From: Algibacter mikhailovii
GTDB taxonomy: Bacteria; Bacteroidota; Bacteroidia; Flavobacteriales; Flavobacteriaceae
Direction: 5' to 3'
NCBI RefSeq assembly: GCF_014651495.1
Contig: NZ_BMWZ01000003.1
Location: 62,001-126,000 of the forward strand
Length of the DNA: 64,000 nucleotides
Shown here: one piece after another, positions 8,797-18,200 of the stretch
How positions within the stretch are numbered: the first letter of the stretch is position 1
Layout: each line of letters opens with the position of its first letter
Made by a program: the position numbers and the translations under genes
The notes under the pieces: model-generated
Told to the model about the DNA's origin: nothing
Databases searched by the model: none
Seen by the model: the letters and a program-made list of their open reading frames with translations, nothing else

Positions 8797-9819
8797 ATGA
8801 AAGCTTTTAAATATTTTATATTCTTATTATTGATTGTTTTTATAGGATTAGCCATCTTTATTGCTGTTCAACCCAATGAGTATAGTTTTTCAAGAAATAG
8901 GGTTATTAAAGCGCCAAAATCCATGCTTTATAAAAAAGTAAATGATTTTAAAAATTGGCCCGACTTTTCCCCGTGGATAGAACAAGAACCTGAAGCCACT
9001 CTAACTTATGGCGAAAAATCATTTGGCGTGGATGGAAATTACTCTTGGAATGGTGAAGTATTAGGAGAAGGAAAGATGACCACAATTGCCGTTGAAAAAA
9101 ATAAATCTATATCGCAGCACATTACATTTATTAAACCTTTTGAATCACAATCTGATATCAATTGGACTTTTGAAGATACTGAAGAGGGTATTAATGTGAC
9201 TTGGGCCATGAAAGGCAAACAAGATTTCATGACTAAGATGTATACTACTTTTGCTGGTTCTATTGAAGAAAATACAGCTTCTGATTTTGATAGAGGTTTA
9301 TTTAAATTAGACAGTATTGTGCATGCCGACATGAAAGTGTTTAGTATTAAAGTTAATGGCGTTACAGAACATGGTGGTGGTTTTTATTTGTATAATACTA
9401 CTTCATGTAAAATTTCTGATTTATCTGACAGAATGCAAGAAATGATGCCCAAGGTTATAAACTATGCTCTGAGTAACAATATACAACTAGCTGGCTCTCC
9501 TTTTGTTAACTATCACAAATGGGATGAAGCTAATAATGCTGTCATGTTTTCTAGCTGCGTGCCAACTACTGAAAAAGTGGTTTCAAATGAGCCTGATATT
9601 TTAACTGGCCAATTAAATCCTTTTAAAGCGATAAAAACAACTTTAAAAGGAGATTATATCAATTTGAAAGCGGCTTGGGATACTACCATGAAATATATTC
9701 CTGAAAATGGTTTGGAGTTTGAAGAAACAGGTCCAAATATTGAGTCATACCCTACAGACCCGAATAATATACCAAACCCAGCTGATTGGATTACAGAAAT
9801 ATATATTGCAGTCAAATAA
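8797..9819 (+). CDS. Membrane-anchored SRPBCC + GyrI-like (effector-binding) two-domain protein
   Basis: The ATG at 8797 is preferred over a TTG 30 bases upstream because it gives a clean N-terminal membrane anchor (FKYFIFLLLIVFIGLAIFIA, residues 4-23). Residues about 35-175 read like a polyketide-cyclase/START (SRPBCC) domain (VIKAPKSMLYKKVNDFKNWP...FSPWIEQ), which binds hydrophobic ligands in a helix-grip fold. Residues about 185-340 resemble the GyrI/BacR-C effector-binding domain (GGGFYLYNTTSC...MMPKVINYALSNN). The 340-residue protein has no DNA-binding part, so it is likely a ligand-binding protein facing the periplasm. crcB follows two bases after its stop. Confidence 0.75.
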   Translation: MKAFKYFIFLLLIVFIGLAIFIAVQPNEYSFSRNRVIKAPKSMLYKKVNDFKNWPDFSPWIEQEPEATLTYGEKSFGVDGNYSWNGEVLGEGKMTTIAVEKNKSISQHITFIKPFESQSDINWTFEDTEEGINVTWAMKGKQDFMTKMYTTFAGSIEENTASDFDRGLFKLDSIVHADMKVFSIKVNGVTEHGGGFYLYNTTSCKISDLSDRMQEMMPKVINYALSNNIQLAGSPFVNYHKWDEANNAVMFSSCVPTTEKVVSNEPDILTGQLNPFKAIKTTLKGDYINLKAAWDTTMKYIPENGLEFEETGPNIESYPTDPNNIPNPADWITEIYIAVK

Positions 9820-9821
9820 AC

Positions 9822-10187
9822 ATGAAACAACTCATCTTAGTTTTTGTTGGTGGCGGTTTTGGAAGTGTATTACGCTTTATTATTGGCAAATATCTTAACA
9901 ATGCTGAAACCGGTATTCCGTATGGTACTTTTGCAGCTAACATTCTTGGTAGTTTACTAATTGGTTTTATTTTAGGCTTTGCGGCTAAAAATGAAGTCCT
10001 CACACAAAATCACACATTACTTTTGGCAACGGGGTTCTGCGGGGGATTAACAACCTTTTCAACATTTGCCTATGAAAACCACGTGTTTTTACGATCTGGT
10101 GATTTCTTGAGCTTTGCCGTATATACTTTTGCAAGTTTTATACTCGGTTTTTCAGCAGTTTTTGCCGGAATATATTTGATTAAATAA
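9822..10187 (+). CDS. crcB: Fluoride ion channel CrcB/FluC
   Basis: The 121-residue protein has the family's four hydrophobic segments and both diagnostic motifs: GGGFGSVLRFIIG near the N-terminus and GFCGGLTTFSTFAYE in the third segment. CrcB/Fluc forms an antiparallel dimer in the inner membrane that lets fluoride out of the cell. The ATG at 9822 is chosen over an upstream in-frame start that would add 12 non-family residues overlapping the previous gene. The two-base gap to the SRPBCC/GyrI-like gene implies co-transcription. No fluoride riboswitch is visible upstream of the pair. Confidence 0.93.
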   Translation: MKQLILVFVGGGFGSVLRFIIGKYLNNAETGIPYGTFAANILGSLLIGFILGFAAKNEVLTQNHTLLLATGFCGGLTTFSTFAYENHVFLRSGDFLSFAVYTFASFILGFSAVFAGIYLIK

Positions 10188-10204
10188 ACCAAAAAGAAGT
10201 CCTA

Positions 10205-10810
10205 CTAATGTTTTTTAAAAACCTTTACACCAGCTTCAATCCTTACCTTTAAATAATTTTCTCGCGGTACTAATGGACATGAATATTTATCATTATAGGC
10301 GCAATAAGGATTGTAGGCTTTATTAAAATCAATAATCATAGTGTCATTCCTAGGAATTTTAGCATCAATATAGCGTCCTCCACCATAACTTTCTACGCCA
10401 TTAGTTTCATCTAGAAACGGCAAAAACAAATAATCTTCAGAACCTTCGACATCAACCAAACTTTGGTTTTGATAGATATTCAGTTTAAATTGTTTTCCCT
10501 TTAATTGAAATACTAGCTCGCCATATTTTAAATACTCAGGGAGTCGGTCTGTTGTTGTTTTCATTTTAAAAGGCTTCTCATTTGGTGTGCGTATAAACCT
10601 AGCCTTTACAACAAACAAAGAATCAAATTGAAAAAAATCTAAACCTTCAAAAGTCTTTCGGTCCTTCTTTTTTAACGGTGATTCAGTTACATCCTTAAAT
10701 TGAGCATTTAATTCCCTTTGAAATGCCGTATCGCCTTTCAGCACTCTTTTTTCTTTTGTACAGCCTAAAATCAATTGAGTACAAAAAAGAAATATTACTA
10801 TTTTATTCAT
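10205..10810 (-). CDS. DUF1684 family lipoprotein
   Basis: The start is placed at the ATG at 10810, which gives a lipoprotein signal (MNKIVIFLFCTQLILGCTKE, Cys after LG); the frame stays open 17 codons further upstream without a signal. The C-terminal half carries the hallmark of DUF1684: DFNKAYNPYCAYNDKYSCP followed by PRENYLKVRIEAG. The family's function is not established; the conserved N-P-Y/C-Y patch suggests a ligand- or metal-binding site. At 201 residues it is full length. It converges on crcB with 17 bases between stops. Confidence 0.85.
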   Translation of the reverse strand: MNKIVIFLFCTQLILGCTKEKRVLKGDTAFQRELNAQFKDVTESPLKKKDRKTFEGLDFFQFDSLFVVKARFIRTPNEKPFKMKTTTDRLPEYLKYGELVFQLKGKQFKLNIYQNQSLVDVEGSEDYLFLPFLDETNGVESYGGGRYIDAKIPRNDTMIIDFNKAYNPYCAYNDKYSCPLVPRENYLKVRIEAGVKVFKKH

Positions 10811-11174
10811 TTGCTTTCTTAATTTATTCTTATAACATGAACCATGAGAATATAGGTCCACGCATATTGATTTGTACTGCTAAAATAGAACATCTATTGC
10901 TTGCTCGACTTTATACTTAAAAGAAAAAATTTTATCAAGTCAACATCCTTCCTATGTAAATCACAAATTATTGCAATGCTTAACCCAGTTCCTGATAAAT
11001 ACGTCCTTTGACACCTAATTATTGTATCGGTACTGTAATGATGCGATTCCAATGTTAAGGCTTGTACTAATCACAAAGCAAAAATAACCGACACCTAAGC
11101 AACTAAAACGAATAATATTGGGAAGCATTTCGTAAATAAATCAATTCATAAATATAAATTACAATTATTTTAAT
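10811..11174. other. Intergenic stretch without a recognisable gene
   Basis: Between the DUF1684 gene start and the -7 box at 11175 there are about 360 bases with stops in all frames. I see no tRNA, terminator or convincing gene remnant here. Confidence 0.6.
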
Positions 11175-11182
11175 TAGCTTTG
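11175..11182 (+). promoter_or_regulatory. -7 box preceding a probable small RNA
   Basis: TAGCTTTG matches the Bacteroidota -7 consensus TAnnTTTG. Initiation about 6 bases downstream would start a transcript near 11188 that meets a strong terminator near 11335. The -33 TTG is not evident. Confidence 0.4.
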
Positions 11183-11187
11183 GTTCT

Positions 11188-11340
11188 TCAAAAGAAAAAA
11201 AAATGATGTATAACGTCTCAATTTGTAGAAAGCAATCGACCTCTTTAAAGAGAAAGCGTTGGGCTTGTCTTATATTGTGATGATATTATAAAGTATATAC
11301 AATATGTAAAAGTCCGACTGTAAAGTCGGACTTTTTTTTT
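11188..11340 (+). ncRNA. Candidate small RNA or attenuator leader (about 150 nt)
   Basis: A -7 box at 11175-11182 and an intrinsic terminator at 11308-11340 bracket about 150 bases with no convincing gene. Inside are a 12-base perfect palindrome (11241-11252, CTCTTTAAAGAG) and a second hairpin whose 7-bp outer stem pairs 11272-11278 with 11299-11305. The only frame is 25 codons from ATG at 11203 (MMYNVSICRKQ...), rich in Arg/Lys and of doubtful meaning. It could be an independent small RNA, or a leader of the MFS/YpdA/VOC operon starting at 11405, in which case the terminator would act as an attenuator. Confidence 0.4.
11308..11340 (+). terminator. Strong intrinsic terminator with no gene in front
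   Basis: An 11-bp perfect stem (11308-11318 with 11325-11335; AAAAGTCCGAC/GTCGGACTTTT), a 6-base loop and a run of nine T (11332-11340) make a textbook rho-independent terminator. The nearest plus-strand gene upstream (crcB) ends more than 1.1 kb away. Confidence 0.9.
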
Positions 11341-11404
11341 GCCCATTACCTACTCATAAAACATATTTAAAACGTGAACATAGAAACTTGAACAATTAGA
11401 ACTA

Positions 11405-12622
11405 ATGAAAACCTTAATTACCAATTACCTAAACACTTTTAAAGGCTTATCTACTGAAGTATGGTGGCTATCACTAATAACGCTTATAAACAGAGCTGGA
11501 ACCATGGTGATTCCGTTTTTATCGCTATACCTTAGAGAAAGTCTTAACTTCTCCTATAATCAGGTTGGTTGGGTAATGAGTGCTTTTGGAATAGGTTCAG
11601 TTATTGGTTCTTGGATGGGTGGAAAACTCACAGATAAAATAGGCTACTATAAAGTGATGGTTTTTAGTCTAATTTCTACCGGTTTACTTTTTATCGCACT
11701 GCAGTTTTTAACCACCTTTAAATCCTTTTGTTTTGGTATTTTTCTTGTTATGCTCGTAGCAGATAGTTTTCGTCCTGCCATGTTTGTTGCTCTTAGCGCA
11801 TATAGTAAACCTGAAAACAAAACACGTTCTGTAACCCTGATTAGACTTGCCATTAATTTAGGTTTTTCAGCTGGACCTGCCATTGGCGGGCTCATCATCA
11901 CGACACTCAGTTATGGTGGATTGTTTTGGGTTGACGGCATTACTTGTATAGCCGCAACATGGGTACTCATTAATGTTTTAAACCCAAAGAAAACGAAAAC
12001 TTTAGATGACGTTAAAACTAACAACCCAAAATCTGCCTATGCTGATAAAGCATTTTTAATATTTCTCCTAGCTATGGTTTTATTTGGAATAGTATTCTTG
12101 CAATACTTTTCAACCATGCCATTATATTACAAAGATATCCATAAGTTAAGCGAACTTGATATTGGAATAATTCTAGGTATGAACGGTTTTTTAATATTTG
12201 TTTTTGAAATGCCTTTAATCAAATGGCTAGAAAATTCAACATTCACAAAAACAGGTCTTATGTTATTTGGAGCTATTCTTACGGGACTAAGCTTTCTGAT
12301 TCTGAATTTCACGTCATGGTCTGGAATTCTGATTATTGGAATGCTATTAATGACCTTTGGGGAAATGATTGCCTTTCCTTTTTCGAATGCATTCGCCATG
12401 GACAGAGCCAAAAAAGGAAATCAAGGAGAATATATGGCGTTATATTCCATTGCATTCTCTGTTTCTCATATATTTGGCCATAATGCAGGCATGCGTTTGA
12501 TTGATCAACTTGGCTTTGATAATACTTGGTATATCATAACCTTACTTGCAGCACTTTGCGTATTTTTAATATTTATTTTAAGTCGATATTTAAACGCTAA
12601 AAAGAAACTAAAACAAATTTAA
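11405..12622 (+). CDS. Major facilitator superfamily transporter
   Basis: The 405-residue protein has about 12 hydrophobic segments and the MFS loop 2-3 signature in GSWMGGKLTDKIGYYKVMV (pattern GxxxDxxGrrk). After the second bundle it ends with a short basic tail. It resembles the MFS group often annotated as multidrug or small-molecule exporters in flavobacteria, but the substrate cannot be read from sequence. It is the first gene of a tight operon: the YpdA-like reductase starts 4 bases after its stop and the VOC gene follows, suggesting a role in handling a reactive or thiol-conjugated compound (inference). Confidence 0.85.
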   Translation: MKTLITNYLNTFKGLSTEVWWLSLITLINRAGTMVIPFLSLYLRESLNFSYNQVGWVMSAFGIGSVIGSWMGGKLTDKIGYYKVMVFSLISTGLLFIALQFLTTFKSFCFGIFLVMLVADSFRPAMFVALSAYSKPENKTRSVTLIRLAINLGFSAGPAIGGLIITTLSYGGLFWVDGITCIAATWVLINVLNPKKTKTLDDVKTNNPKSAYADKAFLIFLLAMVLFGIVFLQYFSTMPLYYKDIHKLSELDIGIILGMNGFLIFVFEMPLIKWLENSTFTKTGLMLFGAILTGLSFLILNFTSWSGILIIGMLLMTFGEMIAFPFSNAFAMDRAKKGNQGEYMALYSIAFSVSHIFGHNAGMRLIDQLGFDNTWYIITLLAALCVFLIFILSRYLNAKKKLKQI

Positions 12623-12626
12623 TATT

Positions 12627-13601
12627 TTGAAAACGGAGAAGAAAGATATTGTAATAATTGGAGGGGGGCCCATAGGAATAGCTTGTGCGCTAGAGTTTCA
12701 GAAAAGAAATTGGGATTATGTGGTGATTGAAAAAGGGGCACTAACCAATTCATTATTCAATTACCCCAAAAATATGACCTTTTTTTCTACTTCTGAAAAA
12801 TTAGAAATTGATGACATTCCATTTATAAGTAATAATGCAAAACCTAATCGAGATGAAGCTTTAGAATATTACAGACGGGTTACTACATCAAACCAACTTC
12901 AAATTAATTTATATGAAACGGTTAATTCCGTCCAGAAAGGGGCACAGCATTTTACCATTGAAAGTAGTAAGTCAACATACATCTCAAACCAAGTCATTTT
13001 ATGCACCGGATTTTATGATATTCCAAAAATGCTAAATATTCCAGGAGAACAATTAAATAAGGTTACGCACTATTATAAAGAAGCGCACAACTACACCTTA
13101 CAAGATGTGGTAATTGTAGGGGCTAGCAACTCTGCAGTAGACGCAGCCTTGGAAATTTATAGAAAAGGCGGAAGAGTGACTATGGTGGTTCGTAGCGAAC
13201 ACATTGGTGAACGGGTAAAATATTGGGTTCGACCGGATATTATAAACCGCATAAAAGAAGGTAGCATAAAAGCCTATTTTAACTCTGAAATTAAAAGCAT
13301 TGAAGACCATCAAATTAACATATGTACTCCTGATAAGGACATAGAAATTCCTAATGATTTTGTAATTGCACTAACAGGTTATCTTCCTAACTTTGATTTA
13401 TTGAGCCAGAGTGGAATAACACTGTCTGATGACAAAAAAGCGATTCCAAATTATAACCCAGAAACCATGGAGTCAAATGTGCAAGGGCTATATCTGGCAG
13501 GGGTGATTTGTGGTGGAAAAGAAACACATAAATGGTTTATCGAAAACTCCAGGATTCACGCAAAAAAAATTGCCGAACATATTGAAAGCATAAAAGAATA
13601 A
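12627..13601 (+). CDS. YpdA-family FAD/NAD(P)-dependent oxidoreductase (putative bacillithiol disulfide reductase)
   Basis: The 324-residue flavoprotein has an N-terminal dinucleotide-binding motif (IVIIGGGPIGIACALEF), a second one in the middle (VVIVGASNSAVDAALEIY), and the C-terminal block GLYLAGVICGGKETHKWFIENSR, which is characteristic of YpdA/Bdr. YpdA enzymes in Firmicutes use NADPH to reduce bacillithiol disulfide; Bacteroidota encode homologs. No CxxC disulfide site of the thioredoxin-reductase type is present, as expected for YpdA. The start is a TTG at 12627, the only sensible start before the first glycine motif. It lies between an MFS transporter and a VOC protein in one operon. 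Confidence 0.8.
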   Translation: MKTEKKDIVIIGGGPIGIACALEFQKRNWDYVVIEKGALTNSLFNYPKNMTFFSTSEKLEIDDIPFISNNAKPNRDEALEYYRRVTTSNQLQINLYETVNSVQKGAQHFTIESSKSTYISNQVILCTGFYDIPKMLNIPGEQLNKVTHYYKEAHNYTLQDVVIVGASNSAVDAALEIYRKGGRVTMVVRSEHIGERVKYWVRPDIINRIKEGSIKAYFNSEIKSIEDHQINICTPDKDIEIPNDFVIALTGYLPNFDLLSQSGITLSDDKKAIPNYNPETMESNVQGLYLAGVICGGKETHKWFIENSRIHAKKIAEHIESIKE

Positions 13602-13978
13602 TGAATTTAAATCAAGTCACCATACCCGCTTTGGATGTTGAAAAAGCCACTGAATTTTATAAAACGTTAGGGTTACGCCTTATTGTGGATGCGCTCCCAA
13701 GATATGTCCGATTTGAATGTCCAGATGGGGATGCCACATTTTCTATTCATAAAGTTGATAAATTACAAAAAGGCTATGGTACCACTATTTATTTTGAAGA
13801 AAATAATTTGGATGCATGGGTGACCCAACTTCAAAATAAAGGTATAACATTTAATGAGTTGCCTAAGGACCAAAGTTACTTATGGCGGGAAGCTCGACTG
13901 CAAGATCCTGATGGCAATCAGATCATATTGTATTATGCAGGAAAAAACAGAAAAAACCCGCCTTGGCGAATAAATTAA
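13601..13978 (+). CDS. VOC family (glyoxalase/bleomycin-resistance fold) protein
   Basis: The 125-residue protein has the paired beta-alpha-beta-beta-beta modules of the vicinal oxygen chelate fold: VTIPALDVEKATEFYKTLGL at the start and LQDPDGNQIILYYAG at the end, with a Trp-Arg-Glu-Ala-Arg strand between. Members bind a divalent metal and include glyoxalase I, fosfomycin thiol transferases and dioxygenases; the exact reaction is not readable here. Its ATG shares one base with the stop of the YpdA gene, so the two are translationally coupled. A thiol-dependent detoxification role is an inference from that pairing. Confidence 0.85.
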   Translation: MNLNQVTIPALDVEKATEFYKTLGLRLIVDALPRYVRFECPDGDATFSIHKVDKLQKGYGTTIYFEENNLDAWVTQLQNKGITFNELPKDQSYLWREARLQDPDGNQIILYYAGKNRKNPPWRIN

Positions 13979-13982
13979 AATG

Positions 13983-14426
13983 TTACTTGAGAGGCACAAC
14001 TGCTTTCTGCTTAACCACTCGAGACAAAACAATTTGCGTTTTAGATTCGCCATAACTAATTAATTGGTCAATAAAAGTTTCAAGGTGCTTATGATTTTTC
14101 AAAACCACTTCCATAACAATATTTTCATCGCCAGTAATTCGGTAACAATTAATAACTTCATCATAAGTTTTAACCTTTTCTAAAAAAGGTTTAAGTTTTC
14201 CCATAAAAGCCCGTAGGGTAATAATCGCTTTTAATTGATATCCTATTTCAAAAGGAGAAACAATAGTTTTATAAGCTTCAATAATACCTAAATCTTCCAT
14301 CTTTTTTATGCGCTCAGAAACAGCAGGTGAACTTATACCTACTTGCCTTCCTATTTCTGCATTTGAGAGCCGTGCACTTTGCTGTAAACACTTCAAAATC
14401 TTTTCATTAAGGCGATCTACAATCAT
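13983..14426 (-). CDS. Lrp/AsnC family transcriptional regulator
   Basis: The 147-residue protein has an N-terminal AsnC-type helix-turn-helix (ILKCLQQSARLSNAEIGRQV then SSPAVSERIKKMEDLGII, residues 10-50) and a C-terminal RAM ligand-binding domain (residues 65-145; YRITGDENIVMEVVLKN). Such regulators sense amino acids or related metabolites and form octamers. It converges on the MFS/YpdA/VOC operon with 4 bases between stops, and is divergent from the small gene at 14550, so either could be a target. Effector unknown. Confidence 0.92.
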   Translation of the reverse strand: MIVDRLNEKILKCLQQSARLSNAEIGRQVGISSPAVSERIKKMEDLGIIEAYKTIVSPFEIGYQLKAIITLRAFMGKLKPFLEKVKTYDEVINCYRITGDENIVMEVVLKNHKHLETFIDQLISYGESKTQIVLSRVVKQKAVVPLK

Positions 14427-14464
14427 TCGAAAGAATTTTAACTATATTAAATTAATATTTAAAG

Positions 14465-14472
14465 CAAATATA
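14465..14472 (-). promoter_or_regulatory. -7 box for the Lrp-family gene
   Basis: On the minus strand the bases read TATATTTG, matching TAnnTTTG, 38 bases upstream of the start codon. Confidence 0.45.
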
Positions 14473-14495
14473 GTGTTTTACTTTAAAACCTAAAG

Positions 14496-14524
14496 TTGAA
14501 TTTCAATTCTTGTCAGTAATTTTG
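14496..14524 (+). promoter_or_regulatory. Complete Bacteroidota-type promoter for the gene at 14550
   Basis: TTG at 14496-14498 and TAATTTTG at 14517-14524 are separated by 18 bases, close to the -33 TTG / -7 TAnnTTTG arrangement of the Bacteroidota primary sigma factor. The ATG lies 25 bases downstream. It is back to back with the Lrp gene promoter. Confidence 0.55.
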
Positions 14525-14549
14525 AATAAAATGCTAAGAATAAAAGAAG

Positions 14550-14945
14550 ATGTCAACTAATACCCCACTAAATCTATCGGAATTACCGATTTATCAAAAA
14601 GCTTTAGAAATTTTTGCGCTTTCTCAGGACATTTCGGGCTATTTAAATTATGACTTATCAGAATTAAAAGCTGATGGTTCTGAGGACAATAATATTTATT
14701 TTTCCGGCGATATTATTCAACAATCAGTGTCATTGGCACCAGAAATATTGAATGCTGAACTTGAACGTCATTCTGAAAAACGTCATAAGCACATTGCTTC
14801 TTTAAGAAAGTTAACCAATAGACTTTATAAAAACTCCTACCGTCTTGAGCGTTCAAACAGTAATGGAAAAGACTTTTTGCCTATTTTAAGAAGTGAACTA
14901 AAGAAATTCAAAAAGCTTCAAAGTTCTTGGATGCTCACTCTATAA
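14550..14945 (+). CDS. Unknown helical protein, possibly four-helix-bundle type
   Basis: The 131-residue protein is mostly predicted helix with no signal peptide. Its opening (LPIYQKALEIFALSQDISGY) is reminiscent of the small four-helix-bundle (S23/intervening-sequence) proteins common in Bacteroidota, and residues 70-100 are rich in His, Arg and Lys (ELERHSEKRHKHIASLRKL). No catalytic motif is visible. It has its own promoter divergent from an Lrp-family regulator, which may control it. Family assignment is tentative. Confidence 0.55.
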   Translation: MSTNTPLNLSELPIYQKALEIFALSQDISGYLNYDLSELKADGSEDNNIYFSGDIIQQSVSLAPEILNAELERHSEKRHKHIASLRKLTNRLYKNSYRLERSNSNGKDFLPILRSELKKFKKLQSSWMLTL

Positions 14946-15230
14946 ATATAGGAGTTATGCCGATATAAAATTCAAATGAAGAACTTCTATCTGAAGATAG
15001 CAGTCTAAAGACCGTTATTTACTAGTTGGCATTAAATCTAAACCCATCGTTTTTTCTGCTTTTTATTTAAGATTAATTTCGAGGCTGAAGCCTCCTTTAT
15101 TAATTCCTGCATACACATAAGCGAATAATCATCAACCATCCCCATTAATAAAACATTGGAAAACAGGCAATATAGTCAAGACAAGTCCATAATTCACCAT
15201 ACTCTGGCAAAACGAATTTTAAAAGTAAGA
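14946..15230. other. Intergenic region with two small TGAA-loop hairpins
   Basis: Between two converging genes are two short hairpins with the same loop: CTATC-TGAA-GATAG at 14987-15000 and GAGGC-TGAA-GCCTC at 15081-15094, the latter followed by CTTTATT. Either may assist termination, but neither has a clear T-run. No gene is seen. Confidence 0.35.
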
Positions 15231-18200
15231 TTACATATTTCTACGGTACTGCCCGCCTACCTCAAATAATGCTTTAGTGATTTGACCTAAAGAACAGACT
15301 TTACAAACTTCCATTAAAGCCTCAAAAATATTTTCATTATTAATGGCACCCTTCTGAAGATCACTCAACAAACCTGTAGTATCATAATCTTTATGTAGAT
15401 TTTCTAGAGTTTTAATTTGATATTCCTTTTCTTCTTCAGTGGCTCTTATTACTTCCGCAGGCAATACTGTTGGAGAGCCTTTACTACTTAAAAACGTATT
15501 CACACCTATAATTGGAAATTCACCATTATGCTTCAAAGTTTCATAATACAAACTTTCTTCTTGTATTTTACTGCGTTGATACATGGTTTCCATAGCGCCC
15601 AAAACACCACCTCTATCTGTAATCCTATCAAATTCAAGCAAAACAGCTTCCTCAACTAAATCTGTTAATTCTTCAATGATAAAAGAACCTTGAATTGGAT
15701 TTTCGTTTTTCGCTAAACCTAATTCTTTATTAATAATAAGTTGAATAGCCATAGCGCGACGCACAGACTCCTCAGTTGGCGTTGTTATTGCTTCATCGTA
15801 AGCATTGGTGTGCAAAGAATTACAATTATCATAAATAGCATAGAGAGCTTGCAGTGTTGTCCGAATATCATTAAAATCAATTTCTTGAGCATGTAAACTA
15901 CGCCCGGAGGTCTGAATATGATATTTTAACATCTGAGCTCGAGGATTTGCAGCATACTTATACTTTAATGCCTTGGCCCAAATTTTTCGAGCCACTCTAC
16001 CAATAACCGCATATTCTGGATCAATGCCATTTGAAAAAAAGAAAGATAAGTTGGGACCAAACTTATTAATATCCATCCCTCTACTCAAATAATATTCCAC
16101 ATAAGTAAAACCGTTGGATAAAGTTAAAGCCAACTGCGTAATAGGATTTGCCCCCGCCTCAGCAATATGATACCCCGATATAGAAACCGAATAAAAATTT
16201 CGAACGTTATTATTAATAAAATACTCCTGAACATCCCCCATTAATCTCAAGGCAAATTCTGTTGAAAATATACACGTATTTTGAGCTTGATCCTCCTTTA
16301 AAATATCAGCTTGAACAGTTCCCCTTACCTGAGAAATGGTTTTCAATTTAATAGTTTGATATACTTCTTTCGGTAAGACTTGATCTCCTGTAACACCCAA
16401 TAGCATCAAACCTAAACCATTATTCCCTTCTGGCAATTCACCATTATACTTAGGTCTATCTTTTCCTTCATACAATTTGGCAATCTTGGCTTCCACTTCT
16501 TTCTCAAGACCATGTTCTTTTATATAGACCTCGCATTGTTGATCTATAGCAGCATTCATAAAAAACCCTAAAAGCATAGGAGCAGGACCGTTAATAGTCA
16601 TGCTTACAGAAGTCATAGGGTTGGCTAAATCAAAACCTGAATATAACTTCTTGGCATCATCTAAACAACAGATAGAAACACCTGCGTTTCCTATTTTACC
16701 ATAAATATCAGGCCTATAATCTGGATCATTACCATACAGTGTGACACTATCAAAAGCTGTAGACAAACGTTTGGCTGGTAGGCCAGCACTGACATAATGG
16801 AAACGTTTATTTGTGCGCTCTGGACCACCCTCTCCTGCAAACATTCGGGCAGGATCTTCTCCTGTTCTTTTAAAAGGATAGAGCCCTGAAGTATATGGAA
16901 ACTCACCAGGAACATTTTCTTGTAAACTCCATTTTAAAATATCGCCCCAAGCTTGATATTTAGGCAGAGCTACCTTCGGAATTTTAGTGTGTGATAACGA
17001 TGTGGTTTGGGTTTCAATTTTAATTTCTTTATCTCTAACCTTGAATGCATAAATAGGACTTTTGTATTTGTTAACAATTTTGTTCCAGTTTAGTATAATG
17101 TCCCAATTGTACAAATCCAAATCCATCTTAATTCTATCAAACTCAGTAAAAAGAAGTTTAATAAAATCTCCCTTGCCTTCATTTATTTTATTGATAATTT
17201 CATCTTGAACAAGTCCTTGTTTACTTAATACTTCAAACTCATTTTCTAACGAAATATTTGCCACAGAACATATGGTTTTAAAAATACCATATAATTTTTG
17301 AGCCACCTCCGATTGATCATTCGCTTTCTTGTCATAGGCTCTATTGTTTTCGGAAATCTCAGAAAGATAACGCGTTCTAGATGGCGGAATTACATAAACC
17401 TTCTCGCTCATTTCACTAGAAATGGTATAATTAGAGTGTAAATCAGCGCCTGCTCTATCTACCAATTTATTCATGACCGCTTTATAAAGCGTATTCATTC
17501 CTGGGTCGTTAAATTGTGAGGCAATTGTTCCAAATACAGGCAAATTTTCTTGTGGCGTATCCCATAAATTATTATTCCGCATGTATTGCTTTTTCACATC
17601 ACGTAAGGCATCCAAAGCTCCTCGCTTATCAAACTTATTAATGGCTACTAAGTCTGCAAAATCAAGCATATCAATTTTTTCTAATTGAGTGGCTGCTCCA
17701 AATTCGGGCGTCATTACATATAATGACACATCAGAATGCTCAATAATTTCAGTATCAGATTGCCCAATACCAGAAGTTTCCAAAATAATTAAATCATACT
17801 CAGCAACTTTTAATACCTCAACAGCCTCATTAACATGTTTAGACAAAGCCAAATTTGATTGACGTGTTGCCAAACTGCGCATATAAACTCGAGGCGAATT
17901 GATGGCGTTCATTCTAATTCTATCCCCTAATAAAGCGCCTCCGGTTTTACGTTTTGACGGATCAACAGAAATAATTCCAATTGTTTTACTTGGAAAGTCA
18001 ATTAAAAATCGCCTAACCAGTTCATCTACTAAACTTGATTTACCAGCACCACCCGTACCCGTTATTCCTAAAACTACGGTTTGCGACTTTTCATTCTTCT
18101 TATGTATTTTAAGTAATGTATCTTTTGCAACTTCAGGAAAATTTTCCGCCGATGAAATCACTCTCGCTATTGCCTTAACCCCTTTATTTTTCAATTGACC

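Noticed and set aside
14987-15094. Two TGAA-loop hairpins as a REP-like repeat family
   Set aside because: The stems are only five bases long and differ in sequence; two copies in AT-rich DNA may be chance.
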